Of a stretch of 64,000 nucleotides of DNA, positions 34,132-43,784 are shown piece by piece. The first letter of the stretch is position 1; each line of letters begins with the position of its first letter. Below the pieces are notes generated by a model. It did not search any database. It was given only the letters and a program-made list of their open reading frames with translations, and was not told the DNA's origin. This DNA comes from G963668605 sp963668605 (GTDB taxonomy: Bacteria > Acidobacteriota > Terriglobia > Bryobacterales > Bryobacteraceae), in contig OY764903.1 in the NCBI GenBank assembly GCA_963668605.1, forward strand, positions 992,001 to 1,056,000, written 5' to 3'. Position numbers and translations under genes: made by a program.

Positions 34132-36141
34132 TTAATAGTTCAAGCCTTCCGGCAGTTGCTGCGGCACTTCAAACAGGGTCGTCTTGAAGACAGGCAAGAC
34201 CATTTCGTTCACGTCCAGGATGACGTTGCCGTCACTCGCGAGAAACTCGGCAATCTGCTTCTGTCCTGCCGCCCAAATCAACCTCGTCTCCGCGGTTGCC
34301 GGCGGGGTGTAGTAGATCATGTGCGGGTCCTTGACCAGGTTAGATGCCACCGAAAGCGCGATGTCGTGACGGTACACCCGCGTGTTCGCCAGTGCTCCAG
34401 CGGCACGCACCAGGTTGGTGGCGGTCGGGTTAACGCTCGTACGATCGCCAATCTCGATATGGAAAAGCGTTGATTTCCACTTTAGGCGGTGAGCGAAGGG
34501 CAGTGGATCGCCCGGCATCGACATCCACTCCACCCGCTCAGCCCACTCCTGGATGGACACCGCGCCAGCCGCATCAATGATCTTCGCCGGCTGATCGCGT
34601 AGCGCGAAGTTCGCCTCGAAGCTCGATCCCGCGTTCAGAAGTCTCGGCTGGCGCGCGCCGAGCAGTAGCGAGGCAATCGCGGTCTTGCCCAGCCGACTGA
34701 TGTCCATCTGGGTCGCTCCGCCATCGGAGAGCACGGCGGCCCGAATATCCGGTTCGAGCGCGACGATCATCGGTCCATAGGTGGCACCCATCGACTGCCC
34801 GAGGTAGTAAATGCGGTCGCCGTCAAGATCGGTCGCACCGTCGCCGTCCAAGTCCACTCCCGAGCGAAGCACCCGGACCAGTTGCAGCGTGTCGAGCGTC
34901 GTTTGCCGGTAGACATCGCGCAGCAGGGCGGGCCGTCCGCCGCCGGTTGTGAAGCCCTCGGTCGCATCCAGTTTGCCGTCGCCATTGACGTCTCCGCCGC
35001 GGCCTCCTGCGCTGATCTCAACCGTTGCCCCAGATTTATCCGTGAGCGCCACCGTGCTTTCGGGCCCGTAGCCGTGCCCAGCCGCATTGATCGCGACCAC
35101 GGCCATTCCCCGTTCCGCCAAGGCGGTGGCGATGAACGAGGAGTTGCGGATATGCCACGCGCTCGATCCGTGAGCCACGATCACCACCGGATAGCCGGTT
35201 GCGGGGCGGGCCGTCTTTGGCAGCCAAGCGCAGAAAACCAGTTCCGCCGACTCCGCCGGCAACGCAACTTCCGCCCCGGTTGGAGGCATGGGTAGGGGAC
35301 CGGTCGGACTCATGATAACCGGGGATCGATATGACGCAAACGCGATGCGCCCGACGGCTTCCCCGGGCAGAGGCGACAGCCGGAAGTCGCTGAAGGCGCG
35401 CGGCGTGATCGCGGTTTGCCCGTGATACACAATTCCGGACAAGTCAGCCATGTTGAAAACGCTATTTGGCTTCGCTCTCTGGAACCCAAGCGGCGTTTGG
35501 CGCAAAGCCACACGCGCTTTGTCCATCCACGCGGTGGCGCTCATGGTGGTGAACACCGAGGCGCCGACGAGACGCCGCGGTACTCCCGCAAGCGCTACCG
35601 CCAGTGTTGTGCAATACCCGTCCCGCCCCTCCGCGCAGGCGTCGAATGCGGGGTCTGGTTCAACCGCGTCGCCGGCGGTATCGCGAACCGCGTCCGTAAC
35701 TACCAGGAGGTACCGTGACTGCTGGGCCAGCGCTTCGTCGGGTTCGGCGTAAGCACTATTCGTAACCGGATCGTACATGACCGCATTGATGCCGATAACC
35801 TGGCCGGTACCGGCGGATACCAGAAATACGCCGGACCGCACTGTGTCTGGGGCGATCGGACCGGAAAAACGAAGCCGGATACGCGGCTCCAGACTGAAAC
35901 CGTCGAGGGCGTTCACCTGGGCAAGTTCCGCGCACGTGCTCGGCTCCGCCTGACAGTCGGGAGTAGGCAAGTTGATCCTCAACCCGGTCAGTTGAGCGGG
36001 ATCGGGAACGGTGAGGGCATCGGCCGGAAACGGCCCGACTGAGGGTGACGCCGGATCGAAGAGCAATTTGACTCCGGCGGCGGACAGCCAGCATGCGGCC
36101 AGCATAGCGAGCGCCAGCACGCGAACCGCAGTAGTGAGCAT
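34132..36141 (-). CDS. Exported alpha/beta-hydrolase with Ig-like N-terminal region
   Basis: 669 residues from the ATG at 36141, with AAGGAG eight bases upstream. Signal peptide MLTTAVRVLALAMLAACWLS. Residues up to about 180 form a beta-rich domain (RIRLRFSGPIAPDTVRSGVF, a Big_5-type pattern). The hydrolase part includes GYPVVIVAHGSS, the nucleophile elbow YYLGQSMGATYG (Ser in G-X-S-X-G) and a late His near KDPHMIYYTPP. Two short Asp-rich runs (GDVNGDGKLDATEG and GVDLDGDGATDLDGD) resemble calcium-binding dockerin/EF-hand loops. Likely an extracellular esterase or lipase; the substrate is unknown. Confidence 0.75.
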   Translation of the reverse strand: MLTTAVRVLALAMLAACWLSAAGVKLLFDPASPSVGPFPADALTVPDPAQLTGLRINLPTPDCQAEPSTCAELAQVNALDGFSLEPRIRLRFSGPIAPDTVRSGVFLVSAGTGQVIGINAVMYDPVTNSAYAEPDEALAQQSRYLLVVTDAVRDTAGDAVEPDPAFDACAEGRDGYCTTLAVALAGVPRRLVGASVFTTMSATAWMDKARVALRQTPLGFQRAKPNSVFNMADLSGIVYHGQTAITPRAFSDFRLSPLPGEAVGRIAFASYRSPVIMSPTGPLPMPPTGAEVALPAESAELVFCAWLPKTARPATGYPVVIVAHGSSAWHIRNSSFIATALAERGMAVVAINAAGHGYGPESTVALTDKSGATVEISAGGRGGDVNGDGKLDATEGFTTGGGRPALLRDVYRQTTLDTLQLVRVLRSGVDLDGDGATDLDGDRIYYLGQSMGATYGPMIVALEPDIRAAVLSDGGATQMDISRLGKTAIASLLLGARQPRLLNAGSSFEANFALRDQPAKIIDAAGAVSIQEWAERVEWMSMPGDPLPFAHRLKWKSTLFHIEIGDRTSVNPTATNLVRAAGALANTRVYRHDIALSVASNLVKDPHMIYYTPPATAETRLIWAAGQKQIAEFLASDGNVILDVNEMVLPVFKTTLFEVPQQLPEGLNY

Positions 36142-36202
36142 AACGAATCTCCTTCCGACGGTAACGCGAGAGTCGCGGGAAAACGGGGCCAGCGAGCCGG
36201 AG

Positions 36203-38998
36203 TCATCGCCAGAGGCGCGACCACCACGAACCGGGCTGCGCAAAACCTTCCATCAGCCAGATGTCCTGCCGCGGTGTGGCGAGCGTCATCAGGAGACCTT
36301 TTCCGTCCGGGTGGCGGGTCATATCGGATAGGGATGCGCCAGGAGGCACGGGCAGTTCTACCGCGTTCCGCTCTCTGCCGTCGGTCACCGCCAAAGTAGC
36401 CAGTTCCCAGCGCCGCTTTGCCGAGCGGCGGAGCACCAGCACGGCTGTCCCATCAGGAGAGAAGACGAACATACGGAAGGGTGTGCGGCTCAGCAACCGC
36501 CGCCGCTTGCCATCGGGCGATACCAGTTCGAGACCATTCGGACTGTTATGGCAGATCCATTCGCCAGTGGGCGACCAGTCGGTCACACCGCCCCGCGTGT
36601 GCCCTCCCGGGCCGGTCTCGCCTAGCGCAGCCGGTGTCCCCCCGCCCAGTGCAATCGTCGCCAGTTCAAACCTGCCCTCGTGCAGGCGCCGGTAGGCAAC
36701 CCGTTTGCCATCCGGGGACCAACTGCCAGCGTGCTGGTCCGTACTTTCCGTGTCGAGCGGCACCGGCCGTCCGCCCGTTATGGAAGAGATCCAGATCCAG
36801 TGACGGGTGGAGAGCACGTCGTACGAAACGCGATTTCCGTCCGGGGAAACCCGCAGGCAGGCCAGCAGATACCATGGCGGCACCCCTTCGGCATGCTCGG
36901 CGAGGATCGGCCTCGCCCACGTCTCCATTGCACGCCGCAGCCAAACCTCTTGGGTGCCGGTGTGGTTGGTTATGAACGCATACTCGCTCCCCGAAGGGAG
37001 CCAGGCGCCGGACTGTTCGTCCCGGCTCGTCGCCAGCAGGGGCCGGATTGGAGAACCGTCCAGAGGCACTTCAACCAGGTCCAGGTCCACACGGCCGGAA
37101 GTGAAGGCGATCCTGCGCCCGTCGGGCGAGAGCGCAGGTTCAGACTCCTGGCCGGTGCCGGTAGTGAGGGCGCGGATCACTCCCGTCTTCAGATCCATCA
37201 ACTGCAAGTGCTGACTCCCGGGATCGGAGCGGCCGAGCAGCACCGTGCCCGGATCCGTCCACCAGGAAAAACGCAGCCACGCACTGGCGGGCAGTGTGGC
37301 GGGTACGCGGCGTGGCATTCCCGTACCCAGCGGCAGGATCCAGAATTCGCCTGCCCCTCCTCCTGTGCCGCGGTCCACCACGATCCCGATACGCGACCCA
37401 TCCTGAAAGAACGTAGGCTGGTACCCGGCGACGAACGTGCTCGGGAATGGGTCGCGCACGTACTGGTGGGGTTGGAAATCCGCCTCCGCTTTGAGCCACA
37501 GGCTCTCGTGGCCCATCTCCCCACGGAGGAAAGCCAGCGTCTTCCCGTCAGGAGACCGGGCCGCGTTGCGGGCATCCCGCAGTTCCAGCCTGGGCTCGCC
37601 TCCAGCCAGTCCACTCGACCAGAGGTCCGCGCCGGAGTTGTAGAAAACGCGCGTGCCATCGGTTGACCAGAACGGTGGTCCGCAGTCTTGGTCGGACCGC
37701 GTGAGCGCCACAGCCCCAGCAGATCCGAGGCCGCGCACGAACACCTGGTTCACGCCGTCGTTGCCCACCAGGTAGGCGATCGACTGGCCGTCAGGCGACC
37801 ACGCAGGCGCATACTCTCCCACCGCTTCGGTGGCAACAGGCGTGAATTGTTCGGCCGGTGGCCCCGGCCTGGAATTCGGATGAAGAACGAGAAGCGTGAG
37901 GCACACACCTGCTACAGCGCTCGCCGCGATAGCCAGCGCCAGGCGAACCACAGGCCTGCGTCCGCGCAGCGGAAGCGAGTCGCGCAGTTCCTCAATCAGC
38001 AGTTTGACGTCGCCCATGTGCTGGACGCGCCGCGCAGGATCTTTTTGCAGACACCGGCGGACGAGTTTCTCCAGGTCCAGAGGGATTCGCTTCAACTGCG
38101 GCGGCTCTTCGCGCAGGATCGCCCCGAGAATCGCAACCGCCGAATCGCCAGCGAAGGCGCGGCGGCCGCTGAGCATTTCATACAGCAGCGATCCGAACGA
38201 GAAAATGTCGGAGCGTGCGTCCACCTCTTTGCCTTCCGCCTGTTCGGGAGACATATATGCCGGAGTGCCCAGGATCTCTCCCCGCACGGTCAGCGTCGCA
38301 TCCCGGTTACCGCCCAGGTCCACCCGTTTGGCCAGTCCGAAGTCGAGCAGTTTCACCTCTCCCCCGGCACCGATCATGATGTTGGCTGGCTTCAGATCGC
38401 GATGTACGACGCCGCGGGCATGAGCGTCAGCCAGCCCGCCGGCGATCCCGTCGGCGTATTCGAGCGCTTTCACGATTGGGAGCCCTTCGAGCGGAATAAT
38501 CTGGTCGAGCGAGCGGCCCTCAATGAACTCCATCGCTATGAACGCCAGACCGTCGTCGACACCTACCTCAAAAATGCGAACCACGTTGGGATGGGAAATC
38601 GCAGAAGCGGCGCGGGCTTCGCGCAAGAAGCGACTGCGCCATCCTCTGTCCGCCGTATATGCGGCGGGCAGGATTTTCAGAGCTACAGCGCGCGCCAACT
38701 CTGGATCGAATGCCCTGTAGACCTCTCCCATGCCGCCCGTGCCAATACGGCATTCGATGCGGTACCGGCCAAGCGAGCTTCCTCCCGCCAGACGAGGCTC
38801 AGTTGCCACAGCCAGCAGTTCCGGGACCGGACTCTCCAGTTCCTTACCGGCGGCCGCCTCCAGTAACGATTCCACCTCTACGCGGATGGCCGGGTCGTCC
38901 GCGCACGCCTGATCGAGGAACGCGGACCGTTCCTCCGGCGGCAGTTCCATTACCGAGTTGAACACGTCTCGGATCCGGGCCCATCGCTCGGGTGTCAT
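36203..38998 (-). CDS. Serine/threonine protein kinase with C-terminal beta-propeller sensor
   Basis: 931 residues from the ATG at 38998; a longer frame overlaps the sigma gene. The cytoplasmic kinase has GTGGMGEVYRAFDPELARAV, ALKILP (Lys), VHRDLKPANIMIG, LLDFGLAKRV and PAYMSPEQAEGKE. One membrane helix (LALAIAASAVAGVCLTLLVL) follows near residue 390. The outer half has repeated WSPDG-type blades (APAWSPDGQSIAYL, LSPDGRRIAFTSG and SWSPDGKRVAYRR), typical of TolB/PD40 propellers. It starts three bases after the sigma-factor stop, a common acidobacterial pairing in which the kinase may control the sigma factor or its regulon. Confidence 0.93.
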   Translation of the reverse strand: MTPERWARIRDVFNSVMELPPEERSAFLDQACADDPAIRVEVESLLEAAAGKELESPVPELLAVATEPRLAGGSSLGRYRIECRIGTGGMGEVYRAFDPELARAVALKILPAAYTADRGWRSRFLREARAASAISHPNVVRIFEVGVDDGLAFIAMEFIEGRSLDQIIPLEGLPIVKALEYADGIAGGLADAHARGVVHRDLKPANIMIGAGGEVKLLDFGLAKRVDLGGNRDATLTVRGEILGTPAYMSPEQAEGKEVDARSDIFSFGSLLYEMLSGRRAFAGDSAVAILGAILREEPPQLKRIPLDLEKLVRRCLQKDPARRVQHMGDVKLLIEELRDSLPLRGRRPVVRLALAIAASAVAGVCLTLLVLHPNSRPGPPAEQFTPVATEAVGEYAPAWSPDGQSIAYLVGNDGVNQVFVRGLGSAGAVALTRSDQDCGPPFWSTDGTRVFYNSGADLWSSGLAGGEPRLELRDARNAARSPDGKTLAFLRGEMGHESLWLKAEADFQPHQYVRDPFPSTFVAGYQPTFFQDGSRIGIVVDRGTGGGAGEFWILPLGTGMPRRVPATLPASAWLRFSWWTDPGTVLLGRSDPGSQHLQLMDLKTGVIRALTTGTGQESEPALSPDGRRIAFTSGRVDLDLVEVPLDGSPIRPLLATSRDEQSGAWLPSGSEYAFITNHTGTQEVWLRRAMETWARPILAEHAEGVPPWYLLACLRVSPDGNRVSYDVLSTRHWIWISSITGGRPVPLDTESTDQHAGSWSPDGKRVAYRRLHEGRFELATIALGGGTPAALGETGPGGHTRGGVTDWSPTGEWICHNSPNGLELVSPDGKRRRLLSRTPFRMFVFSPDGTAVLVLRRSAKRRWELATLAVTDGRERNAVELPVPPGASLSDMTRHPDGKGLLMTLATPRQDIWLMEGFAQPGSWWSRLWR

Positions 38999-39000
38999 TC

Positions 39001-39582
39001 TTAGACCTGCCGGGATAACTGCGTGCGCAGCCACGCCGACGCCATGGCCCAGTCGCGTTTCACGGTGCGCGGGGAGATACACGCAACTCCAGCCGTTTCT
39101 TCCACCGTCAGTCCCGCGAAGTACCGTAGCTCGACAATACGGGCTTGCTGTGGGTCCAACTCGGCGAGACGTCCGAGGGCCTCGTCAACGGCGAGGATTT
39201 CCTCCAATCGCGCTCCGACGACGCCGCACTCCATCACGTCAACAACCCGGTCCACCTGCTTTGGGTCGCGCTTGCGTGTGCAGCGTGCGCGAGCGTGGTC
39301 CACCAGAATGCGGCGCATGAGCTGAGCGGCCACGGCGATGAATTGTCCGCGGTCGCGCCAGTCAGCTCTATTCTGTGCCACCAAGCGCAAATACGCTTCG
39401 TTCACCAGAGCCGTCGGCTGCAGGGTGTGGTCAATGCGCTCCACGCGGAGGTAATGCTGAGCGAGACGGTGCAGTTCGCGGTAGACGAGCGGAATTAGCC
39501 GATTCAACGCATCGTGGCTGCCGAGCCTCATCTCGGCCAGCAAACCGGATACTTCTCCCGCCGCATCTGCCACGAAGGCCAA
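39001..39582 (-). CDS. ECF-type RNA polymerase sigma factor (TIGR02999-like)
   Basis: 193 residues. Region 2 is seen in ALNRLIPLVYRELHRLAQHY and LQPTALVNEAYLRLV; region 4 in LDPQQARIVELRYFAGLTVEETAG and ISPRTVKRDWAMASAWL. The Leu-Gln-Pro-Thr-Ala-Leu-Val-Asn-Glu-Ala-Tyr block is a mark of the subfamily found in Solibacter and planctomycetes. No anti-sigma gene follows; instead a membrane Ser/Thr kinase is co-transcribed, so phosphorylation is the likely control. Confidence 0.93.
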   Translation of the reverse strand: MAFVADAAGEVSGLLAEMRLGSHDALNRLIPLVYRELHRLAQHYLRVERIDHTLQPTALVNEAYLRLVAQNRADWRDRGQFIAVAAQLMRRILVDHARARCTRKRDPKQVDRVVDVMECGVVGARLEEILAVDEALGRLAELDPQQARIVELRYFAGLTVEETAGVACISPRTVKRDWAMASAWLRTQLSRQV

Positions 39583-40161
39583 CTCCTTCCAGCCCGATTA
39601 TAGGCCGGAAGCTTCTGGAACGGAAGGCTCTCGGAATCATCGCAATTTGCAGGTCCGCACCGTAAGTGAGAACACTGCCCGGGCTGGCCTCTCTACGCAC
39701 AAGTACCGCATCGATGCGTGGCCAACCAGAAGATCGAGCCACGGCTCGTCTTCTCGCCGAAGAACAAGTCCGCGGTGGTGGAAGCGGCGCGGCGAGTATT
39801 ACAGGAAGCTACGAAGCGCCTGATAGTAGAACGCGGCCTCAGCGGCATGCAGCGCTGATATGCTTGACCGGCTTTCGTGCGCCGCCGGCACGAAGTCCTC
39901 TTTGGCACTGCGGGCAACAACGATCATGTTCCCGATTACCGAGACGCACGCATTCGCTGGGTGAGGCGGGCAAAGCGATCGCCGAATTGACGAGTTTCTT
40001 CCTGCTCCTTCTCACTCATGCCCGGGTTAGCCGGTCGGATTGTCGCCTGGGGCCCCAATGTTCCTTACCTCGCCGGCTCCGCACTCACCCACATCCAGAT
40101 GCACCTTCCGCATCTCGATCTGGCATTGGCGGCTTTCTTCGCCGGCTGAGACACTGAAAGC
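39583..40161. other. Intergenic stretch, no gene recognised
   Basis: About 580 bases upstream of both the sigma factor and the patatin gene. A short plus-strand stretch (near 39720-39858) reads VANQKIEPRLVFSPKNKSAV and looks protein-like, but has no start or family signature. Promoters for both flanking genes must lie here; none is clear by eye. Confidence 0.3.
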
Positions 40162-40875
40162 ATGACCGCACTTGTCCTTTCGGCCGGTGGCATGTTCGGA
40201 GCGTATCAGGCCGGGGCGTGCGAAGTCCTTCTCCCAAAAATCCGGCCCTGCATCTTCGTTGGCGCATCCGTCGGCGCGCTCAACTCTTGGGCTCTGGCAG
40301 GCGGCTGCTCCGCACCGGAATTGATTGAAGTCTGGCATAAAGCCGGACCTGCCATCCGCGGCGGCTTCGAACAACAGATCCGCGAGTTCCACGCCCGCTT
40401 CCAACCCCGGTCTGATGTCGGCATCGTCGTCACGGACCTGAAACGCCTCCGCCCTATGCTATTCCGTAAACAGGAAATCACCTGGCGCCACCTCGCCGCC
40501 TCCTGCGCGGTCCTCGGCGTCTTCCCTCAACAGCGCATCAACGGACACATCCTCTCCGATGGCGGACTTCTCGGAGCCCTTCCGCTCTGGGCCGCTGCCG
40601 CCATGGGAGCCACTCGTATCGTGGCCATCAACTCGCTCACTCGCATGCCCGTCGCCATCCGCGCCGCCGTCTCGCTCGCCCGCACCGCGTCGCCCTGGCG
40701 ACCGCCCTCCCTCCCAGGCGTCCCAGCCGTCATCCTGTCGCCGCGCGGCCGCCTCGGCTCCGCCTTCGACGCCATCCGGTGGAATCGGGCTAACATCGAC
40801 CGCTGGATGGACCAAGGCCGCGCCGACGCCGAGGCACACCTGCCCGAAATCGACGCACTGCTGCTCGCAAAATAG
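40162..40875 (+). CDS. Patatin-like phospholipase
   Basis: 237 residues. ALVLSAGGMFGAYQAGACEVL is the oxyanion-hole start; FVGASVGALNSWALA has the nucleophile Ser in G-X-S-X-G; ILSDGGLLGALPL has the DGG dyad Asp. Patatins are Ser/Asp lipid acyl hydrolases. No signal peptide is present, so it acts in the cytoplasm or at the inner membrane. It stands alone between a long intergenic region and a converging methyltransferase gene. Confidence 0.9.
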   Translation: MTALVLSAGGMFGAYQAGACEVLLPKIRPCIFVGASVGALNSWALAGGCSAPELIEVWHKAGPAIRGGFEQQIREFHARFQPRSDVGIVVTDLKRLRPMLFRKQEITWRHLAASCAVLGVFPQQRINGHILSDGGLLGALPLWAAAAMGATRIVAINSLTRMPVAIRAAVSLARTASPWRPPSLPGVPAVILSPRGRLGSAFDAIRWNRANIDRWMDQGRADAEAHLPEIDALLLAK

Positions 40876-40917
40876 TTATCACGCGAAGATGAGGCCTTTG
40901 AACTTCGCCTCCTTTGA

Positions 40918-42279
40918 TTACAGCCGTGACGCGATCATGAGATCGGCCGGTCCCGGCAGGCGCGCACGGCGGATGTTTCCTAAGCCTGCGTCTTGCAGCC
41001 AAGCGGTGTACTCCGGTTCACTGTAGCTGCTTCCGGCGCGTGTCCCGACCAACATGTTGAGCGCGAACAACGCTGCCCATTGGGGCGCTGTCTTGTCGGG
41101 CTCGAGAATAAAGTCCTGAATTACGATCCTGCCACCGGACACCAGCGCCGCATGGCACCGGCGCAGCAGATCGCGATTCTCTTCCGGACTCAGCATATGA
41201 CAGATCGCTGAGACAAGCACCAGGTCATAGTCGTGGCCCAACTGATCCGAACGCAGATCACCGATGCGGATTGAGACGCGAGAGGCCAGACCTGCTTCGT
41301 GAATGTGGTGTTGCGCGATCGGCGCCACAGCGGCTAAATCCAAGATGTCAGCCTCTAACTCCGAGTTCGCCTGAGCGAACGCGATTGAGTACGCCCCCGA
41401 GCCTCCCCCTACGTCCAACATCCGGCGGACTCCCGCCGCGTCCACGGCTCGAATGACGTGGGGAGCGCGTTCCGTGGCATTGCGATGCATCGCCGCAATA
41501 AAGGCCTCGGTCCAATCCGCTCCGCGCTCGGCGATCTCCGCGGCGGCCACGGCAGTGCCGGCCCGGACGCAATCGGTCAGAGTGGACCATCGCGACCAAA
41601 GGTGTGCGGTGTGCAGTAGCGCCGGACGGGTGTTGTCGGGCGATGTTGCGCCGAAGTAGCGGCCCGCCATGGGAGTGTTCCGGAAGACATTTTCCTGTTT
41701 GACCAACAAGCCCATGGCCGTGAGGGCATTCAGCAACATCTCCGTGGCGCGCGGGTCGGTTCCCATCCGTGCCGCTATAACCTCTGCGCTGCTGCCCGCT
41801 CCCACTGCCGTGAACAGGTCGAGCTCGAGTGAAGTTAAGATGGCCCGGCTTGCCTGATAGGCGCGGATGCGGTCATTCAGGTCATCAGGCAGTGCTCCGC
41901 ACGCCTCACGGGCACGACGCGCTTGCAGCATTCTTGCTCGACTTGCCAGGATCTCTGCGCGAATATCCGCGGGATCGGTCCGGACGAGGCGCTCCACTGG
42001 GGTATCCTCCAGGAAGTGTGACTGAACAATTTCCGCCACGTCCTCCGGCCTCACTCCGGAATACCAGACGCCTTCGGGGTAGACGATGAGGTTCGGTCCG
42101 TGCTCGCACAGGCCCAGTGAACCGCAGGTGGTGATCTGGACTTCGTCCTCCAACCCGCGAGCGTTGATCTCCGCCCGCAAGGTATCGAGAACTTTGCCCG
42201 ACCCCCTGGAGGAACAGCAGGGCACACCCTCGGGCTTTTGCTGATCACAAACAAACACATGAAGGCGAAACGGTTCCAT
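40918..42279 (-). CDS. Fusion of a [2Fe-2S] ferredoxin domain and a class I SAM methyltransferase
   Basis: 453 residues. Residues 1 to about 90 are a thioredoxin-like [2Fe-2S] ferredoxin (HVFVCDQQKPEGVPCCSSRG, TTCGSLGLCEHGPNLIVYPE and YSGVRPEDVAEIVQSHF). From about 135 there is a dimerisation winged helix (LTSLELDLFTAVGAGSS) and the catalytic domain with MLDVGGGSGAYSIAFAQ, DLAAVAP and RIVIQDFILEPDKTAP. The C-terminal part resembles acetylserotonin or hydroxyneurosporene O-methyltransferases. What the ferredoxin does for a methyltransferase is unclear: electron supply, redox control or linked demethylation are options. Single gene, no operon partner. Confidence 0.85.
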   Translation of the reverse strand: MEPFRLHVFVCDQQKPEGVPCCSSRGSGKVLDTLRAEINARGLEDEVQITTCGSLGLCEHGPNLIVYPEGVWYSGVRPEDVAEIVQSHFLEDTPVERLVRTDPADIRAEILASRARMLQARRAREACGALPDDLNDRIRAYQASRAILTSLELDLFTAVGAGSSAEVIAARMGTDPRATEMLLNALTAMGLLVKQENVFRNTPMAGRYFGATSPDNTRPALLHTAHLWSRWSTLTDCVRAGTAVAAAEIAERGADWTEAFIAAMHRNATERAPHVIRAVDAAGVRRMLDVGGGSGAYSIAFAQANSELEADILDLAAVAPIAQHHIHEAGLASRVSIRIGDLRSDQLGHDYDLVLVSAICHMLSPEENRDLLRRCHAALVSGGRIVIQDFILEPDKTAPQWAALFALNMLVGTRAGSSYSEPEYTAWLQDAGLGNIRRARLPGPADLMIASRL

Positions 42280-42471
42280 CGATCTGCGGCCTCCTCGGTC
42301 TCAGAGTATCAAAGCGTGTTAACGGAGTCTTCGGGTCGTACAGGGCGCGTTGCTTAACGATCTGCGGCGCGCTGGCACAGGCACGTGGTCGACGTGAGCG
42401 GGATAAAGGCGGGCAGGCCAAGTGATGAGTTACTTTGACCCTACCGCGGCCTTCCTATTAAAGTAACGCGC

Positions 42472-43782
42472 CTACTTCCGCTGCACGCATTTTGCGTAAA
42501 GGTCCTGAAAGGCATTGCCGGGATCGTACTTCTGCTTGAGTTGGTCGTAGCCGCTCTTGTTGTAAATGCGCCAGAACGTCTCGGGATCGTACCAGGCTGT
42601 CGAGTAGAGGCTCTTCTTGCCTTCCAATTTAGACGTCATGCACTCGATCTTTCGGTTGAAGTAACCCCGCTCGTGCGTGGACGCAACCGCATCCCAGAAC
42701 CCGAAATTGATGTAGCGCCTCGCCGGATCCAGTTCGTATAGCGGAGAACTGACGGACACACGGAAGGGACAGATCCAAATCGGCGTGATACCGATTTCGG
42801 TCAAGAGGAATCGCAGGAATTTCACGGCGTTCTCGACAGGAATGTCGATGTCCTGGATGACGGATTCCATCGCGCTGGACGACTGCATGAAGCGATACGA
42901 CAGGCGCATGAGCTGGTGATAGGTGCGCGAGTTGAGCGCCCACTTCGCGGCCCATCGAAGTGCCGGATTTTGCACGTGAAACTGCTTTGAACACCAGAAC
43001 CAGTCGGTATCCCAGCGCCACGTGTATGCCTTGGTTGTCAGCCAGTCTTCCCGTTTCTTCTGGATGGAGCGATAGTAGATCTGCATGTACGTGTAGTCGC
43101 TCACGCGGGGCGCTTCGCAGCAGGCCTCTCCCGTGATCGCGTACATTTCGTGTTGGCTGAACACTGTCCCATCGAGGAAGTCGACGCTGTTCTGCTCGCA
43201 AAGCTCCGAAACAAACGCGAAGAACCGCTCGGGTTCCGAAAATCTGGTGTGGGTGAGATGGACATACGGTTTTGCCGGAACAAGCCGGAGCTGTAAACGT
43301 AGTATGTAGCCCAGCGTTCCATAGGAGTTTGGGAATCCGAAAAAGAGGTCCTGGTTTACACTCGGTGAGCACGTGACGATTCTGCCATCTCCGAGGAGAA
43401 CCTCCATCTCTTCGACCGTCTCGTGCACCAGGCCGTACCTGAATGAGGACGATTCAATCCCGAGACCGCTGACTGCGCCACCCACGGTGATGGTTTTGAG
43501 CTGCGGCACTACGGATGGTAGCAGGCCATGCCGGAGCGTTTCGTCTACCAGTGTCTCGTACGTGGTCATGCCCTCGATGTCGGCGAGCATCCGCTGCTCG
43601 TCAATGCAAATCAGGCTGTTGAATTGGCGCACATCGATTTTGACTTTACGTTCTTCCTCACGGTGGCGGAACAGATTGGATGTGGACTTACCCAATCCGA
43701 CCGCGGCTCCCCCGTCCCTGGCAGCCGCAAGCTCCGCCACTAACCGCCTGCACTTTTGTGCGTGTCCGGGAATGTCATGCAT
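42472..43782 (-). CDS. FAD-binding oxidoreductase, partner of the fatty-acid methyltransferase (TmsA/BfaA-like)
   Basis: 436 residues from the ATG at 43782, two bases after the methyltransferase stop; the frame extends upstream only inside that gene. FAD-binding (PCMH) features are GGAAVGLGKSTSNLFRHRE, IDVRQFNSLICIDEQ and the DHCR24-like TVGGAVSGLGIESSSFRYG. The C-terminus has an FAD-oxidase-type domain (RYINFGFWDAVAS). In actinobacteria a related oxidoreductase (BfaA/TmsA) reduces the methylene group made by the neighbouring methyltransferase to give 10-methyl fatty acids. The same gene pair here suggests the same chemistry. Confidence 0.8.
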   Translation of the reverse strand: MHDIPGHAQKCRRLVAELAAARDGGAAVGLGKSTSNLFRHREEERKVKIDVRQFNSLICIDEQRMLADIEGMTTYETLVDETLRHGLLPSVVPQLKTITVGGAVSGLGIESSSFRYGLVHETVEEMEVLLGDGRIVTCSPSVNQDLFFGFPNSYGTLGYILRLQLRLVPAKPYVHLTHTRFSEPERFFAFVSELCEQNSVDFLDGTVFSQHEMYAITGEACCEAPRVSDYTYMQIYYRSIQKKREDWLTTKAYTWRWDTDWFWCSKQFHVQNPALRWAAKWALNSRTYHQLMRLSYRFMQSSSAMESVIQDIDIPVENAVKFLRFLLTEIGITPIWICPFRVSVSSPLYELDPARRYINFGFWDAVASTHERGYFNRKIECMTSKLEGKKSLYSTAWYDPETFWRIYNKSGYDQLKQKYDPGNAFQDLYAKCVQRK

Positions 43783-43784
43783 CG

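Noticed and set aside
36680..37666. 328-codon rightward open frame
   Set aside because: Antisense to the propeller half of the kinase; no start signal or family sequence.
37688..38866. 392-codon rightward open frame
   Set aside because: It is the antisense shadow of the Ser/Thr kinase gene, caused by high GC at third positions.
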